From contig NZ_QMFB01000006.1 in the NCBI RefSeq assembly GCF_003285015.1, forward strand, positions 248,001 to 312,000: a DNA stretch of 64,000 bases, written 5' to 3'. Every line of letters begins with the position of its first letter. Position 1 is the stretch's first letter. This document shows, piece by piece, positions 44,503 through 53,442 of the stretch. The notes under the pieces were generated by a model. That model saw only the letters and a program-made list of their open reading frames with translations. It did not search any database and was not told where the DNA came from. The stretch comes from Paenibacillus contaminans. Its GTDB lineage: Bacteria > Bacillota > Bacilli > Paenibacillales > NBRC-103111. The position numbers and the translations under genes are program-made.

Positions 44503-45381
44503 TTGCAAAAACAAAATCGTTGGGGCTATATTCTTACGCTACCATTCACGATTCATTTTATCGTATTTTTCGCATTTCCGTTCATTTTCTCCTTTTACCT
44601 GACGTTTACGAAATGGGATATGTTCAATCCGCCGGACTGGATCGGGATGGGCAACTGGACAAAGCTGCTTACGGATAAGCCGTTCTGGTACGGGATCCGG
44701 AATGCCGCATTGTTCGCCGCCGTATTCGTTCCGCTGCAAACGATTTTTGCGCTTATCCTTGCTTTTTTTCTGAATCAGGCGATTCGGGCGAAATCGTTTT
44801 ACCGGGTCATCTATTTTCTTCCCGTCGTTACCCCTTGGTTAGCCGGAGGTACGATGTGGAAATGGATGATGAACAAAACCTACGGTTTGGCAAATTATAT
44901 GCTCAGCTTATTCGATATACCGCCAGTCGATTGGCTCGACAGCAAGTACTGGTGGGTGCCGATCACAAGCGTGGCGCTGGTAAACGTATGGAAAGGCGTC
45001 GGCTCTTCGATGATTATTTTGCTGGCCGGCATTCAGAGCGTTTCGAAGGAGTTATACGAGGCTGCTGCACTGGACGGCGCAACAAGGTGGACATTGTTCT
45101 GGAAAATCGTATTCCCGATCGTATCGCCGATGATTTTTCTCGTGCTCATCCTTTCGACGATTTCTTCGTTCCAGGCGTTCGACGTATTCCTCGTCATGTT
45201 CTCTTCGCCCGATATCGTATCGGATCAGAAGCTGACGCCGAACATCTTGATTTATAAGGACGCGTTCCTGACATCCAAAATGGGTTACGCTTCTGCGATG
45301 TCCTGGGCTTTGTTCGTACTCATCATATCGGTAACGCTCGTGCAGAAATGGTTTGAGAAGAGGTGGGTTCATTATGAGTAA
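44503..45381 (+). CDS. sugar ABC transporter permease (MalF-like)
   Basis: 292 residues from TTG 44503, preceded by GGGAGGGA. The first helix is about 7-29 (GYILTLPFTIHFIVFFAFPFIF) and the EAA loop YEAAALDGATRWTLFWKIVF is near residue 190. It belongs to the UgpA/MalF group matching the binding protein upstream. The end overlaps the start of the partner permease by 8 bp. Confidence 0.94.
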   Translation: MQKQNRWGYILTLPFTIHFIVFFAFPFIFSFYLTFTKWDMFNPPDWIGMGNWTKLLTDKPFWYGIRNAALFAAVFVPLQTIFALILAFFLNQAIRAKSFYRVIYFLPVVTPWLAGGTMWKWMMNKTYGLANYMLSLFDIPPVDWLDSKYWWVPITSVALVNVWKGVGSSMIILLAGIQSVSKELYEAAALDGATRWTLFWKIVFPIVSPMIFLVLILSTISSFQAFDVFLVMFSSPDIVSDQKLTPNILIYKDAFLTSKMGYASAMSWALFVLIISVTLVQKWFEKRWVHYE

Positions 45382-46204
45382 ACGGTTTTCCTTGAAAAAC
45401 GGAATCATTCATATCTTGTTGATTCTGGGCGGAATCGTTATGCTGATGCCGTTTTATTGGATGGTCGCCACCTCGCTCAAGTCCGGAGGCAATGTGACGA
45501 AGGTGCCGCCGCAGTGGATTCCGAACCCGATCGATTGGAGTTATTACTCGACGGTATGGATCAAAGTGGACTTCGCGCGTTATACGTTTAACAGCTTTTT
45601 TATCGTCACGCTGGATGTCATCGGCACGCTTCTGTCATGCGCGATGGTTGCGTTCGGCCTTGCGATGTTCAACTTCAAGCTGAAAAAAACGATTTATCTT
45701 GCGATGCTTTCCACGCTCATGCTGCCGGCGCAGGTGACGATGATCCCGGGTTACTTCATTTGGAAATCGCTCGGCGGACTCGACACGTACATGCCGCTTA
45801 TCGTACCAAGCTTTTTGGCGGGCGCCTTCGGTATTTTCCTGCTGCATCAGTTTTACAAAAGCGTACCCAGGGAGCTGTTCGAAGCGGCTACGATCGACGG
45901 CTGCGGTCCTTGGCGGGTGTTGTGGCGAATTTATTTCCCGCTCTCCCGTTCGGCTTTGTCGGCGCTCGGCGTATTTACATTCATGGGCGCTTGGAGCAAT
46001 ACGATGGGACCGCTCTTGTATCTGCATGACAAGAAGATGTTCACGCTGCCGCTCGGCTTGCTTTTCTTGAGCAACGACACCGGCGTTCAGCCTCAGCTGC
46101 TGATGGCGGGCGCGGTTATCGTCACGATACCGGTCATCATCATTTTTATCATTGCGCAAAAGCAGTTCGTGGAAGGAATCGCTTCAACGGGATTAAAAGG
46201 ATAA
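45374..46204 (+). CDS. carbohydrate ABC transporter permease (MalG-like)
   Basis: 276 residues from ATG 45374; the frame is open upstream, but AGAGGTGGG fits this start. Six membrane segments; the EAA loop FEAATIDGCGPWRVLWRIYF is at about residue 180, and the C-terminus AQKQFVEGIASTGLKG is classic for MalG. Forms the importer with the preceding permease and the lipoprotein. As elsewhere in this window, the ATPase is missing. Confidence 0.94.
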   Translation: MSKRFSLKNGIIHILLILGGIVMLMPFYWMVATSLKSGGNVTKVPPQWIPNPIDWSYYSTVWIKVDFARYTFNSFFIVTLDVIGTLLSCAMVAFGLAMFNFKLKKTIYLAMLSTLMLPAQVTMIPGYFIWKSLGGLDTYMPLIVPSFLAGAFGIFLLHQFYKSVPRELFEAATIDGCGPWRVLWRIYFPLSRSALSALGVFTFMGAWSNTMGPLLYLHDKKMFTLPLGLLFLSNDTGVQPQLLMAGAVIVTIPVIIIFIIAQKQFVEGIASTGLKG

Positions 46205-46247
46205 ACAAGCATAGACATACTTGCCTTAAAACTTGCTTCGTTTCAGG

Positions 46248-49200
46248 ATGCGCTTATGGAAAGCGGATAAAAGAAAGGGCGGCGAAAGCGTGCTTTCATT
46301 CTGGTTTTTGAATCACGATCTTGAAGACGACGAGCTGAGATGGCAGCTGGACGAAATGAAGGACAAACGCTTCACCGGCGTTTTCATTCATCCGCGGGAC
46401 GGCTTGAGCGTACCGTACGGCACCGAGCTCTGGTTTCATAAGGTGTCCGTTATCGTCGAGCATTGCGCCCGAATCGGGCTGCAAGCTTGGCTGTACGACG
46501 AGGAGCCGTTCCCGAGCGGTACGGCTGGAGGCCGGGTGTTTTTCGACCGGCCGGAGTTTAAAGCCAGACATTTGACGATGGAATCCTTCGACGCCGGAGG
46601 CGGACGCGTGAAGCTCGACTTCGCGCCGGGCCGTCTCATTCGTACGATCGGCATTCGCAAGGAGAACGGCCGCTTGACCCGCGAGTGGCTTGATTTAACC
46701 AAGCATACCGGCCTTATTCGCAGCGAATGGGGGCCGGGTTACATTCAGCACGGCATTTATTATCCGCCGTACACGGATTCTGGGAATCCGCATTGGCGTG
46801 CAGCATCGCATAGCCCTCATTATCGTATCGATTGCGTGCTGCCGGACGGCGACTGGACGGTTTGCGCCTTCGTCGAACGGGAAATGCCGAGCGGGCGCTG
46901 GGGCTTTTATACGGACTTGATGAATCCTGATGCGGTTCGCTATTTTATCGAATTAACCCATGAAAAATATGCGGAACGGTACGGAGACTTGTTCGGCGGC
47001 GTTATTCCCGGCATTTTCACGGACGAGTTCAAAGTGATCGGCGATGCGGCGTGGTCGCCAGTCCTCGGCGCCTTCTTCCGTGATCTTTTCGGCTATGACA
47101 TCGAGGAACTTCTCCCGGATTTGTTCCTGACCGTCGATGAAAGCACGGCGCAGGTGCGCCACGACTACAGGCTTGCCCTCAGCAAATTGCTAAAGGCGTC
47201 ATACGTTGAACCGATTGCCGAATGGTGCGCGAAGCATCGCCTTCTCATGACCGGACATATAAGCCCGGAGGAGGATCCGGTCGGAATGACGAAATGGACG
47301 CCTTATTTGCTTTCTCTCCTGAAGGGCTTCCATCTGCCGGGAACCGACCTGATCGGCGGGAAAATCGGAAGCGAGGAATACCCGCTGCTGCATCTCGGAC
47401 CGAAGTTTGCCAGCTCCGCGGCGCATCATTCCGGCAAGCGCGAAGCGATTGTCGAAGCGTACGGCGCGAACGGCTGGGAAACCGACTACAAGACGATGCT
47501 CAAAATGGCCGACTGGTTGTTCGTCATGGGGATCACGGATGTCGTCGTGCACGGACAATATTATTCCGTCGACGGGCTTCGTAAAAAAGAAGCGCCGCCG
47601 TCTTTTTTCTACCAATCGAGCCATTGGCCGTTTTTCGGCGATTTTTCCGACTATATCGTGCGAATGTCGTCGCTTTTGAAGGAGGGCGAGCATCGCTGCC
47701 ATTTGCTCGTTTATTACCCGCAAGCGGCTTTCAGCGCGCTGATCCCCGACCGGCTCGAGGAAGCCGATACGCTTCGCCGCAGGCTGGGCGATTTGCTGCA
47801 TGAGCTGCTCAGCTTTCAGTGGGATTTCGATCTCGTCGACGAAGAAACGCTGCTTGGCATGGAAGTCAGGGACGGGAAGCTGCAGGGCTTCGGCGGCGAG
47901 ACTTACGACTTGCTGCTGCTGCCGTACGGCGGCCATATCGAAAGCGGGACGGCAAAAATGTGCAGCGAGTTTACGGAACAGGGCTTACCGGTGTGGCTGG
48001 TAGGAGACGAGCCGCAAATCGTGAAATCCGCAGGCGAAATCGGTTCGATCGACGAGCTTGCAGCCGCTGCGACTCAAGATAAGCCCTTTTGGACGAAATC
48101 GGTCGCGCGCGAAAGCTTGCTTGCGGAGTTGTCGTCCGTTATCTCCAAAGACTTGACGTTATGGAGAGCGAAAGATGGCGGCGGGGGTTCGGGAAAGCCC
48201 GCTCAAGCTTACGTGCATGTGCGTACGTCGGGATCGAACAGCAGAGTGATGTTCGTTAATGCCGTTAAAGAACGGCAGGCGGTATGCTTGAAGCATCCCG
48301 TAACGGGGGAAGTTATCGAATTCGCGCTCCCGCCGAACGGAGGCGTACTCCTCGACGTGAATGAGGACGGCTTCGAATGGAAAACGGGCGTAGGCCGCTT
48401 GCTGGAAGACGGCATCTATCCGGAGCTTCCGGATTGGAGCAATGCAGCGTCTGTGTCGCCGCAATCAGGAGGGGATGCCGGTTTCACGATAGACTTATCC
48501 CTAGACTGGCGCTTGAAGCCTAAAAACGACAATGTGCTTGTTTTGTCCCACTGGCATTTCTGGGATCATGAGCGGAAGCATGGCCAGCCGGTGACGCTTA
48601 CGCCGGCGGTCAACTTAATCGCACAGCCTAGCGTTTGCTTCGATAAGGAAGGGCACGGCTACTGCCGTTTTTATGCCGAGGGCGATCCCGTGCCTACTTT
48701 TCTCGTATACGAGCAGTCCGCTTGGGCGGGCGAATGCGTAATTGCCGTAAACGGACAGGAAATTCCTTCCGGAAGTCAAACGCGCAGGTACGACGTTCAC
48801 AATTTTGAAGTCGATATTTCTCCTTATCTCAAGCGGGGGAGCGGCGTACAAACGAACGTCGTTGAAGTGCATTTTCACGCAGGCGGGCAGCTGAAGGAGC
48901 CGTTCCGGCTTTATGGAGCGTTCAAGGTTTCGTTCCCGTATGCTGGATTTCCACCGGGACGGCTGCATTACGGAGATAGCGAATGTCATCTGCATCATCT
49001 GGATTCTTGGGATGACATCGGTTATCCGCACTATGCGGGTACGATGGCTTACGAGAAGGAGATAACGTTAACGGAGGAATGGCTGGAAAGCGAAGCGGAG
49101 TCCGTTTGGCTTTATGCGGAGGAAGTGAATGACGCGGCCCGGTTGTATGTCAACGGCATTTACTTGGGCACATGCCTCAACGATCCTTTTGCCTGGGATG

Positions 49201-49328
49201 TAACAGACAGCTTGCAAGCAGGAGTGAACCGGATTTCGATCAAAGCGGTTAATAGTCCGATTGCCTTGTTTGAAGGCGGACGCAAGCGGGCAGGCTTGCG
49301 AGGCCGTATTCGGCTGATAAAGAGATAA
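46248..49328 (+). CDS. GH106-like glycosyl hydrolase (paralogue of 13696-16776)
   Basis: 1026 residues from ATG 46248, the same length as the paralogue in the first operon. A TTG at 46233 is an alternative, and neither has a strong ribosome binding site, so translation may depend on the upstream gene 43 bp away. Shared landmarks are LSFWFLNHDL, WLYDEEPFPSGTAGG (about residue 78), GIFTDEF (about 255) and VEAYGANGWETDYK (about 405). A galactose-binding-like domain with AARLYVNGIYLGTCLNDPFA lies at the C-terminus. No signal peptide, so it cleaves imported oligosaccharide. Alpha-L-rhamnosidase activity is only one possibility. Confidence 0.8.
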   Translation: MRLWKADKRKGGESVLSFWFLNHDLEDDELRWQLDEMKDKRFTGVFIHPRDGLSVPYGTELWFHKVSVIVEHCARIGLQAWLYDEEPFPSGTAGGRVFFDRPEFKARHLTMESFDAGGGRVKLDFAPGRLIRTIGIRKENGRLTREWLDLTKHTGLIRSEWGPGYIQHGIYYPPYTDSGNPHWRAASHSPHYRIDCVLPDGDWTVCAFVEREMPSGRWGFYTDLMNPDAVRYFIELTHEKYAERYGDLFGGVIPGIFTDEFKVIGDAAWSPVLGAFFRDLFGYDIEELLPDLFLTVDESTAQVRHDYRLALSKLLKASYVEPIAEWCAKHRLLMTGHISPEEDPVGMTKWTPYLLSLLKGFHLPGTDLIGGKIGSEEYPLLHLGPKFASSAAHHSGKREAIVEAYGANGWETDYKTMLKMADWLFVMGITDVVVHGQYYSVDGLRKKEAPPSFFYQSSHWPFFGDFSDYIVRMSSLLKEGEHRCHLLVYYPQAAFSALIPDRLEEADTLRRRLGDLLHELLSFQWDFDLVDEETLLGMEVRDGKLQGFGGETYDLLLLPYGGHIESGTAKMCSEFTEQGLPVWLVGDEPQIVKSAGEIGSIDELAAAATQDKPFWTKSVARESLLAELSSVISKDLTLWRAKDGGGGSGKPAQAYVHVRTSGSNSRVMFVNAVKERQAVCLKHPVTGEVIEFALPPNGGVLLDVNEDGFEWKTGVGRLLEDGIYPELPDWSNAASVSPQSGGDAGFTIDLSLDWRLKPKNDNVLVLSHWHFWDHERKHGQPVTLTPAVNLIAQPSVCFDKEGHGYCRFYAEGDPVPTFLVYEQSAWAGECVIAVNGQEIPSGSQTRRYDVHNFEVDISPYLKRGSGVQTNVVEVHFHAGGQLKEPFRLYGAFKVSFPYAGFPPGRLHYGDSECHLHHLDSWDDIGYPHYAGTMAYEKEITLTEEWLESEAESVWLYAEEVNDAARLYVNGIYLGTCLNDPFAWDVTDSLQAGVNRISIKAVNSPIALFEGGRKRAGLRGRIRLIKR

Positions 49329-49409
49329 CCTCAGCTTGTAAATGGATGCCGGAGCAGCAGCAGGAACAGGTAAGACCGAAAATGTCGCGAGAACGGTGGG
49401 AGATGGAGC

Positions 49410-51410
49410 ATGGAATATAATGTGAACGATTTGGAACAATTTTCGCTTAATATTTACGACGTGAAGGATCAGCTCAAGCAGCATGTTTACAAAAGATCGG
49501 CCGAAGCGCTTGCAGCCGGGGACTTGGCCAGGGATGCCGTTCAGACGCAGGAGGAGCTGGAGCGTCGTCGTCTAGCGGCTCGGGAGGCGTTTTTGGATGG
49601 AATCGGAGGCTTGCCCGAATACGGCGGGCCGCTGAATGCGGCGATTGCCGGTGAATTGCGGATCGAGGGTATGCGCATCGAAAAAGTCGTATATGAATCG
49701 CGTCCCGGCACGCATGTGACTGCTTCCATGTATATTCCGGACGGATTAACAGAGCCTTCTGCAGCGGTACTATTCGTTTGCGGCCATTTTGAAAACGGAC
49801 GGCTCGCGCCGAATTATCAGGCCGTTTGCCAAACGATCGCTGCAGCTGGGCTGATCGTTTTTGCCGTCGATCCGGTAGGACAAGGGGAGCGGGCCACGTA
49901 CTTCGATCCTGCGGCTGGAAAGATGCTTGTGCCGCGCAGCACATCCGATCATGAGCAGGTTGGCGCGCAATGCTGGCCGCTCGGCGACGGGCTTGCCCGA
50001 TATTTTCTGCACGACGTTACAAGGGCCGTCGATTATTTAAACACGCGTCCGGAAATCGACCCGCGGCGAATCGGCATCACAGGCAACTCCGGCGGAGGCT
50101 TGCAAACGACGATGGCGATGCTGGCGGAGCCTCGTATTGCGGCGGCGGCACCCGCTACTTTCGTCATGAGCAGGGAAAGCTATTTGTATGCCGGACAGGC
50201 GCAGGATGCCGAACAAATATGGCCGGGGATGTCGGCGAAAGGGTTCGATCACGAGGACCTGCTGATGGCGATGGCGCCGAAGCCGGTACTTGTGTTGGCC
50301 GCGCAATACGATTTTTTTCCGATCGAGGGCACGAGACGTACGGTCGAACGAACGAAACGGTTTTGGGAGATGTACGGTAAACCGGAGCAGCTCGTATTGT
50401 TCGAGGACCGGTGCACGCATATGTATTCGAATAGAATGGCCGGAGCGGCGGGCGCTTTTTTTGCCGAGCATCTGTTGGGTGCGGAAAATGCCAGGTTGGC
50501 TGACGCGATTCGCGGCGGTGCGGAAAGCGGTTTGTTCTCGCGATTGACTACTTACTTTTCCTTAGTGGTGCCTTTGGCTGAAAGCGAGCTTGCATGCACA
50601 AGCGGCGGACAGGTGCGGGGCCATTATGCCGGCGAACGCGGGCCTTGCGAAGAAAACGCGGACCGGGTCCGGGAGCTGGAACGCTTGCGCAGCGAAATGT
50701 CCGAAGAGGAGCGTAAACGCCGTGCGCTGGAGTGGCTCGAAAGGACCGTTTTGGCGAATCGCAAACCCCGCGAGCTGAATCCGCGTCATTTGCCGTTAGG
50801 CATTGTCGACGGACTGACGGCGGAAAGCTGGCTGTGGTGGAGTCAAGAAGGCATATTTAACCATGCATTCGTTTTTCGGGATGAAAAGTCAGCTGACAGC
50901 AAGAAGCCTATGGTCATTGCCGTATGGGAGCGCGGAACGCGCGAGCTGGCTTCCCGGATGAATTGGATCAAAGAGACCGTCGCTGCCGGAAAGGCCGTCA
51001 TGGTGCTCGACGTCAGCGGGGAGGGAGTCGTAACGGCGAACGCGATATGTCCGCGGGGCATGTACGACCGGTTCGGAACACTCCATAAGCTTGCGACGGA
51101 TTTGTTTTTTATCGGAGACAGCATCGCGGCGATTCGCACCTTTGACGTGCTGCGAGCTGTGGATATGGCTGCGCTGCCGAATCATATTGCCGCGGAGACG
51201 ATTGAGGTGTACGGAGAAGGCAAATTCAATTTGTATGTAAGGCTTGCGAAGGCGCTTGACCGGGATCGGCGTGTCGCAGCATGGAGCGCCGGCAGCGGTA
51301 TGCAAAGCGTCGCGGAATGGTATGAAGACCTGTATTATAGCGAGATTGACGTGCTTGGCACCGTTTTGCCCGGCATGCTCCGGTATTTCGATCTGCCCGA
51401 GCTTGGCTAA
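49410..51410 (+). CDS. alpha/beta-hydrolase family esterase, duplicated-domain size
   Basis: 666 residues. The N-terminal half (about 60-365) is an alpha/beta hydrolase related to acetyl-xylan and glucuronoyl esterases. The nucleophile elbow is GNSGGG with Ser227, an oxyanion-type HFENG segment is near residue 132, and a catalytic-looking DRCTHMYSNRM near residue 340 holds the likely His. The C-terminal half (about 400-660) has a second, degenerate alpha/beta-like fold (VMVLDVSGEGV, where a nucleophile would be). No signal peptide. It lies 81 bp after the GH106-like gene and would remove ester groups so that the hydrolase can act. Confidence 0.82.
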   Translation: MEYNVNDLEQFSLNIYDVKDQLKQHVYKRSAEALAAGDLARDAVQTQEELERRRLAAREAFLDGIGGLPEYGGPLNAAIAGELRIEGMRIEKVVYESRPGTHVTASMYIPDGLTEPSAAVLFVCGHFENGRLAPNYQAVCQTIAAAGLIVFAVDPVGQGERATYFDPAAGKMLVPRSTSDHEQVGAQCWPLGDGLARYFLHDVTRAVDYLNTRPEIDPRRIGITGNSGGGLQTTMAMLAEPRIAAAAPATFVMSRESYLYAGQAQDAEQIWPGMSAKGFDHEDLLMAMAPKPVLVLAAQYDFFPIEGTRRTVERTKRFWEMYGKPEQLVLFEDRCTHMYSNRMAGAAGAFFAEHLLGAENARLADAIRGGAESGLFSRLTTYFSLVVPLAESELACTSGGQVRGHYAGERGPCEENADRVRELERLRSEMSEEERKRRALEWLERTVLANRKPRELNPRHLPLGIVDGLTAESWLWWSQEGIFNHAFVFRDEKSADSKKPMVIAVWERGTRELASRMNWIKETVAAGKAVMVLDVSGEGVVTANAICPRGMYDRFGTLHKLATDLFFIGDSIAAIRTFDVLRAVDMAALPNHIAAETIEVYGEGKFNLYVRLAKALDRDRRVAAWSAGSGMQSVAEWYEDLYYSEIDVLGTVLPGMLRYFDLPELG

Positions 51411-51437
51411 GAGCAAAATAACGTAAATGGGAGATGG

Positions 51438-51455
51438 GAGCGGATCATTCCGCTC
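51438..51455 (+). terminator. weak hairpin after the esterase gene
   Basis: GAGCGGA-TCAT-TCCGCTC, a perfect 7-bp stem followed by the pyrimidine-rich TCTTC. It could be a weak terminator for the importer-hydrolase-esterase unit. Confidence 0.4.
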
Positions 51456-51479
51456 TCTTCGCATACCAGCCCGATTCAG

Positions 51480-51591
51480 GCTTTCTAATGGATATCGCTT
51501 GGTTGTCTCGACGATGTGTTCCGTCGGAGACGGTAAAAACCTAAGCCGCTGATAGTGTGGTATTGGTTTTTACCGATGCCGATTAGAAGGC
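51480..51591 (+). other. multi-stem leader structure before the second beta-helix gene
   Basis: Left arm 51480-51497 pairs with 51574-51591 at 16 of 18 positions, counting two G-U pairs. Inside lie hairpin A (51505-51513 with 51522-51531, one bulge) and inverted repeat B (CGGTAAAAACC at 51531-51541 with GGTTTTTACCG at 51565-51575). The whole reads as a closed, branched fold ending 33 bases before the TTG start at 51625. I do not recognise a riboswitch class. Confidence 0.55.
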
Positions 51592-51624
51592 TGAGCGATC
51601 AAGCAAAAGAACGGAGAGATCATC

Positions 51625-53319
51625 TTGAGTAATGGTTTGCATGAACCACGGTCTACTAAACGAATTGTACGCATTGAATCCGTTGCTGATTTACGTGAAT
51701 ATGAAGGAAATACGGATGGCGAGGTCATTGAGCTTGTCAGTTACTATGCGGATTGGCTTCCAAACTCTACGCCTCCAGCGGGGGGAGGAATGTTCGCGCG
51801 TCTGACAGACGGTGAGCGTGCGGATAACGGCGGGACGATTATTGCTGTGACTGGTAGTTCGACTCGTTGGGTTCGTATGAATGTATCCGAATTAGATCCA
51901 GTGGAGTTCGGAGCAAAGGCTGATGGAATAATTAATGATCGGGCTGCAATAGAATCGACGCTGGCAGCATTAAATTCCGATGTAAAGGTCGTTGATTTCA
52001 AAGGGAGAAATTACTACCTTGGAACTGTTGATCTGAATGAACAGCCCGTATTTCAAATTAATTCCAAGGATGGCGTTCGATTGATGGGAATGCCGAGGAT
52101 GCATGTAACAAATCAATTAACAGACTACCTTGGCTATTCACCGATTTTTGAGTTTATCGACTGTAATGATATTTATGCTGAATGTCATGCCGTTTCCGAT
52201 AGCTTTGATCCGGCATCTCCCCATGGTCCTGTAGCTGTTCAATTGAAAAGCGCTTCAAAATCAGTTGCCGGGGCTCGTATTATAGCTAAAGTAACGAGAG
52301 GCCTTGCTGCCTTGCAAACGGTGCGAATGACCAATACCAAAACGAGGCGTCAATCGGCTGATCCGACATGGAAATCGATCGAATATTCCGTTGAGGCGGA
52401 CGATTCAGAGTATGGTGTACGCTTTATCAGCTCCGGCGATGATGCCCATGGTGTGATTCGTACAAATCAGGTGTCGCGCTCCTATTTTGTTGTTGGCGTT
52501 TCGAATCACACTGCTGTCGTCAATTCCTTGAATCAACGATATTTTATGGATGTGTTAATCAAGGCGTACTTTGATGATGTAACCAATATTCATGTGATAT
52601 TAAACCAGCAATCATCAAACGGAGCAGAGTGGCCTGTTTCTATCGAACACCAGAACGATACCGACGATACCACGATTAAAAACATTACTTTAGATCTCAA
52701 TATTATCGACCGTATAAACGTCAGGGCGTATACCAGAGAATTTGTATGTGTAGGAAGATCGCTAACCTTGGCAGGGGCGAATAGGGCAACTACCAATTGC
52801 GTCACTGATGAAATCACCATTAGAGGACATATCGAACAGCATCTGCATTCGGATTTATTAACATTGCCCTCGATAACCAATTCGGGCGGCTTGATCCATT
52901 TAGATATGTTTTCGACATTGAACGATACGCAAGGATTTACAATATGTCGAGGATCAAGTCGATCCGGGAAGGTACAAGGGGATTTAACCGCGAAGCCCGC
53001 TAGAATATCGCTTCGGGATTTGCGGCCGGATGGACTTGAAGTCGCGGTGGATATATTCATGAAAGCAGATAACGCAGACTTAGGTGCAGCGAACAGCTTT
53101 AGAATTCGTGAGAATCTGTTGCTAACTCTGGCGGATGACGGGTCGGGAGCGGTTATCGATGTTCAACATGTAAATAGCCGTCATCGAGGAACAGGAGCGA
53201 TTCCTACAGTCACTTATTCCATTCATGATGGAGAATTGCATGTACTGGGCAGCGAATACACACGTGCAAATGCTGAAATGACAGTTAAAATGGAAATAAT
53301 CGGCGGTCGTGTAGTTTGA
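51625..53319 (+). CDS. beta-helix protein with tail-spike-like adaptor, no signal peptide
   Basis: 564 residues from TTG 51625, with GGAGAG six bases before it. The first about 95 residues resemble the adaptor of the Tat-exported protein at 17017 (IESVADLREYEGNTDG...STRWVRMN). VEFGAKADGIINDRAAIEST then opens a pectate-lyase-3-like fold. Coils continue to about residue 470, followed by a small C-terminal beta domain. There is no export signal, so it may be cytoplasmic or leave the cell by another route. Codon use seems less GC-rich than its neighbours, which may mean separate origin. Function beyond probable polysaccharide binding or cleavage is not known. Confidence 0.7.
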   Translation: MSNGLHEPRSTKRIVRIESVADLREYEGNTDGEVIELVSYYADWLPNSTPPAGGGMFARLTDGERADNGGTIIAVTGSSTRWVRMNVSELDPVEFGAKADGIINDRAAIESTLAALNSDVKVVDFKGRNYYLGTVDLNEQPVFQINSKDGVRLMGMPRMHVTNQLTDYLGYSPIFEFIDCNDIYAECHAVSDSFDPASPHGPVAVQLKSASKSVAGARIIAKVTRGLAALQTVRMTNTKTRRQSADPTWKSIEYSVEADDSEYGVRFISSGDDAHGVIRTNQVSRSYFVVGVSNHTAVVNSLNQRYFMDVLIKAYFDDVTNIHVILNQQSSNGAEWPVSIEHQNDTDDTTIKNITLDLNIIDRINVRAYTREFVCVGRSLTLAGANRATTNCVTDEITIRGHIEQHLHSDLLTLPSITNSGGLIHLDMFSTLNDTQGFTICRGSSRSGKVQGDLTAKPARISLRDLRPDGLEVAVDIFMKADNADLGAANSFRIRENLLLTLADDGSGAVIDVQHVNSRHRGTGAIPTVTYSIHDGELHVLGSEYTRANAEMTVKMEIIGGRVV

Positions 53320-53330
53320 AGCCTAGCGGA

Positions 53331-53382
53331 TGTCCAAGCCTGCGGAAGTATGGTATACTTTGAGACAGATGAAACCGATTAC
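53331..53382 (+). promoter_or_regulatory. promoter and LacI-family operator of the regulator gene
   Basis: TGTCCA, 17 bases, TATACT (53354-53359) form a promoter with a poor -35 but good -10. GAAACCGATTAC at 53371-53382 is a regulon-type operator with one base changed, followed by TATTAG. The operator lies right after the predicted start, which implies autoregulation. Confidence 0.6.
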
Positions 53383-53442
53383 TATTAGAGGTCATTTTAA
53401 ATATCCCGTATACTAAAACCTGTCCAAATGGTGGTAATAGAC

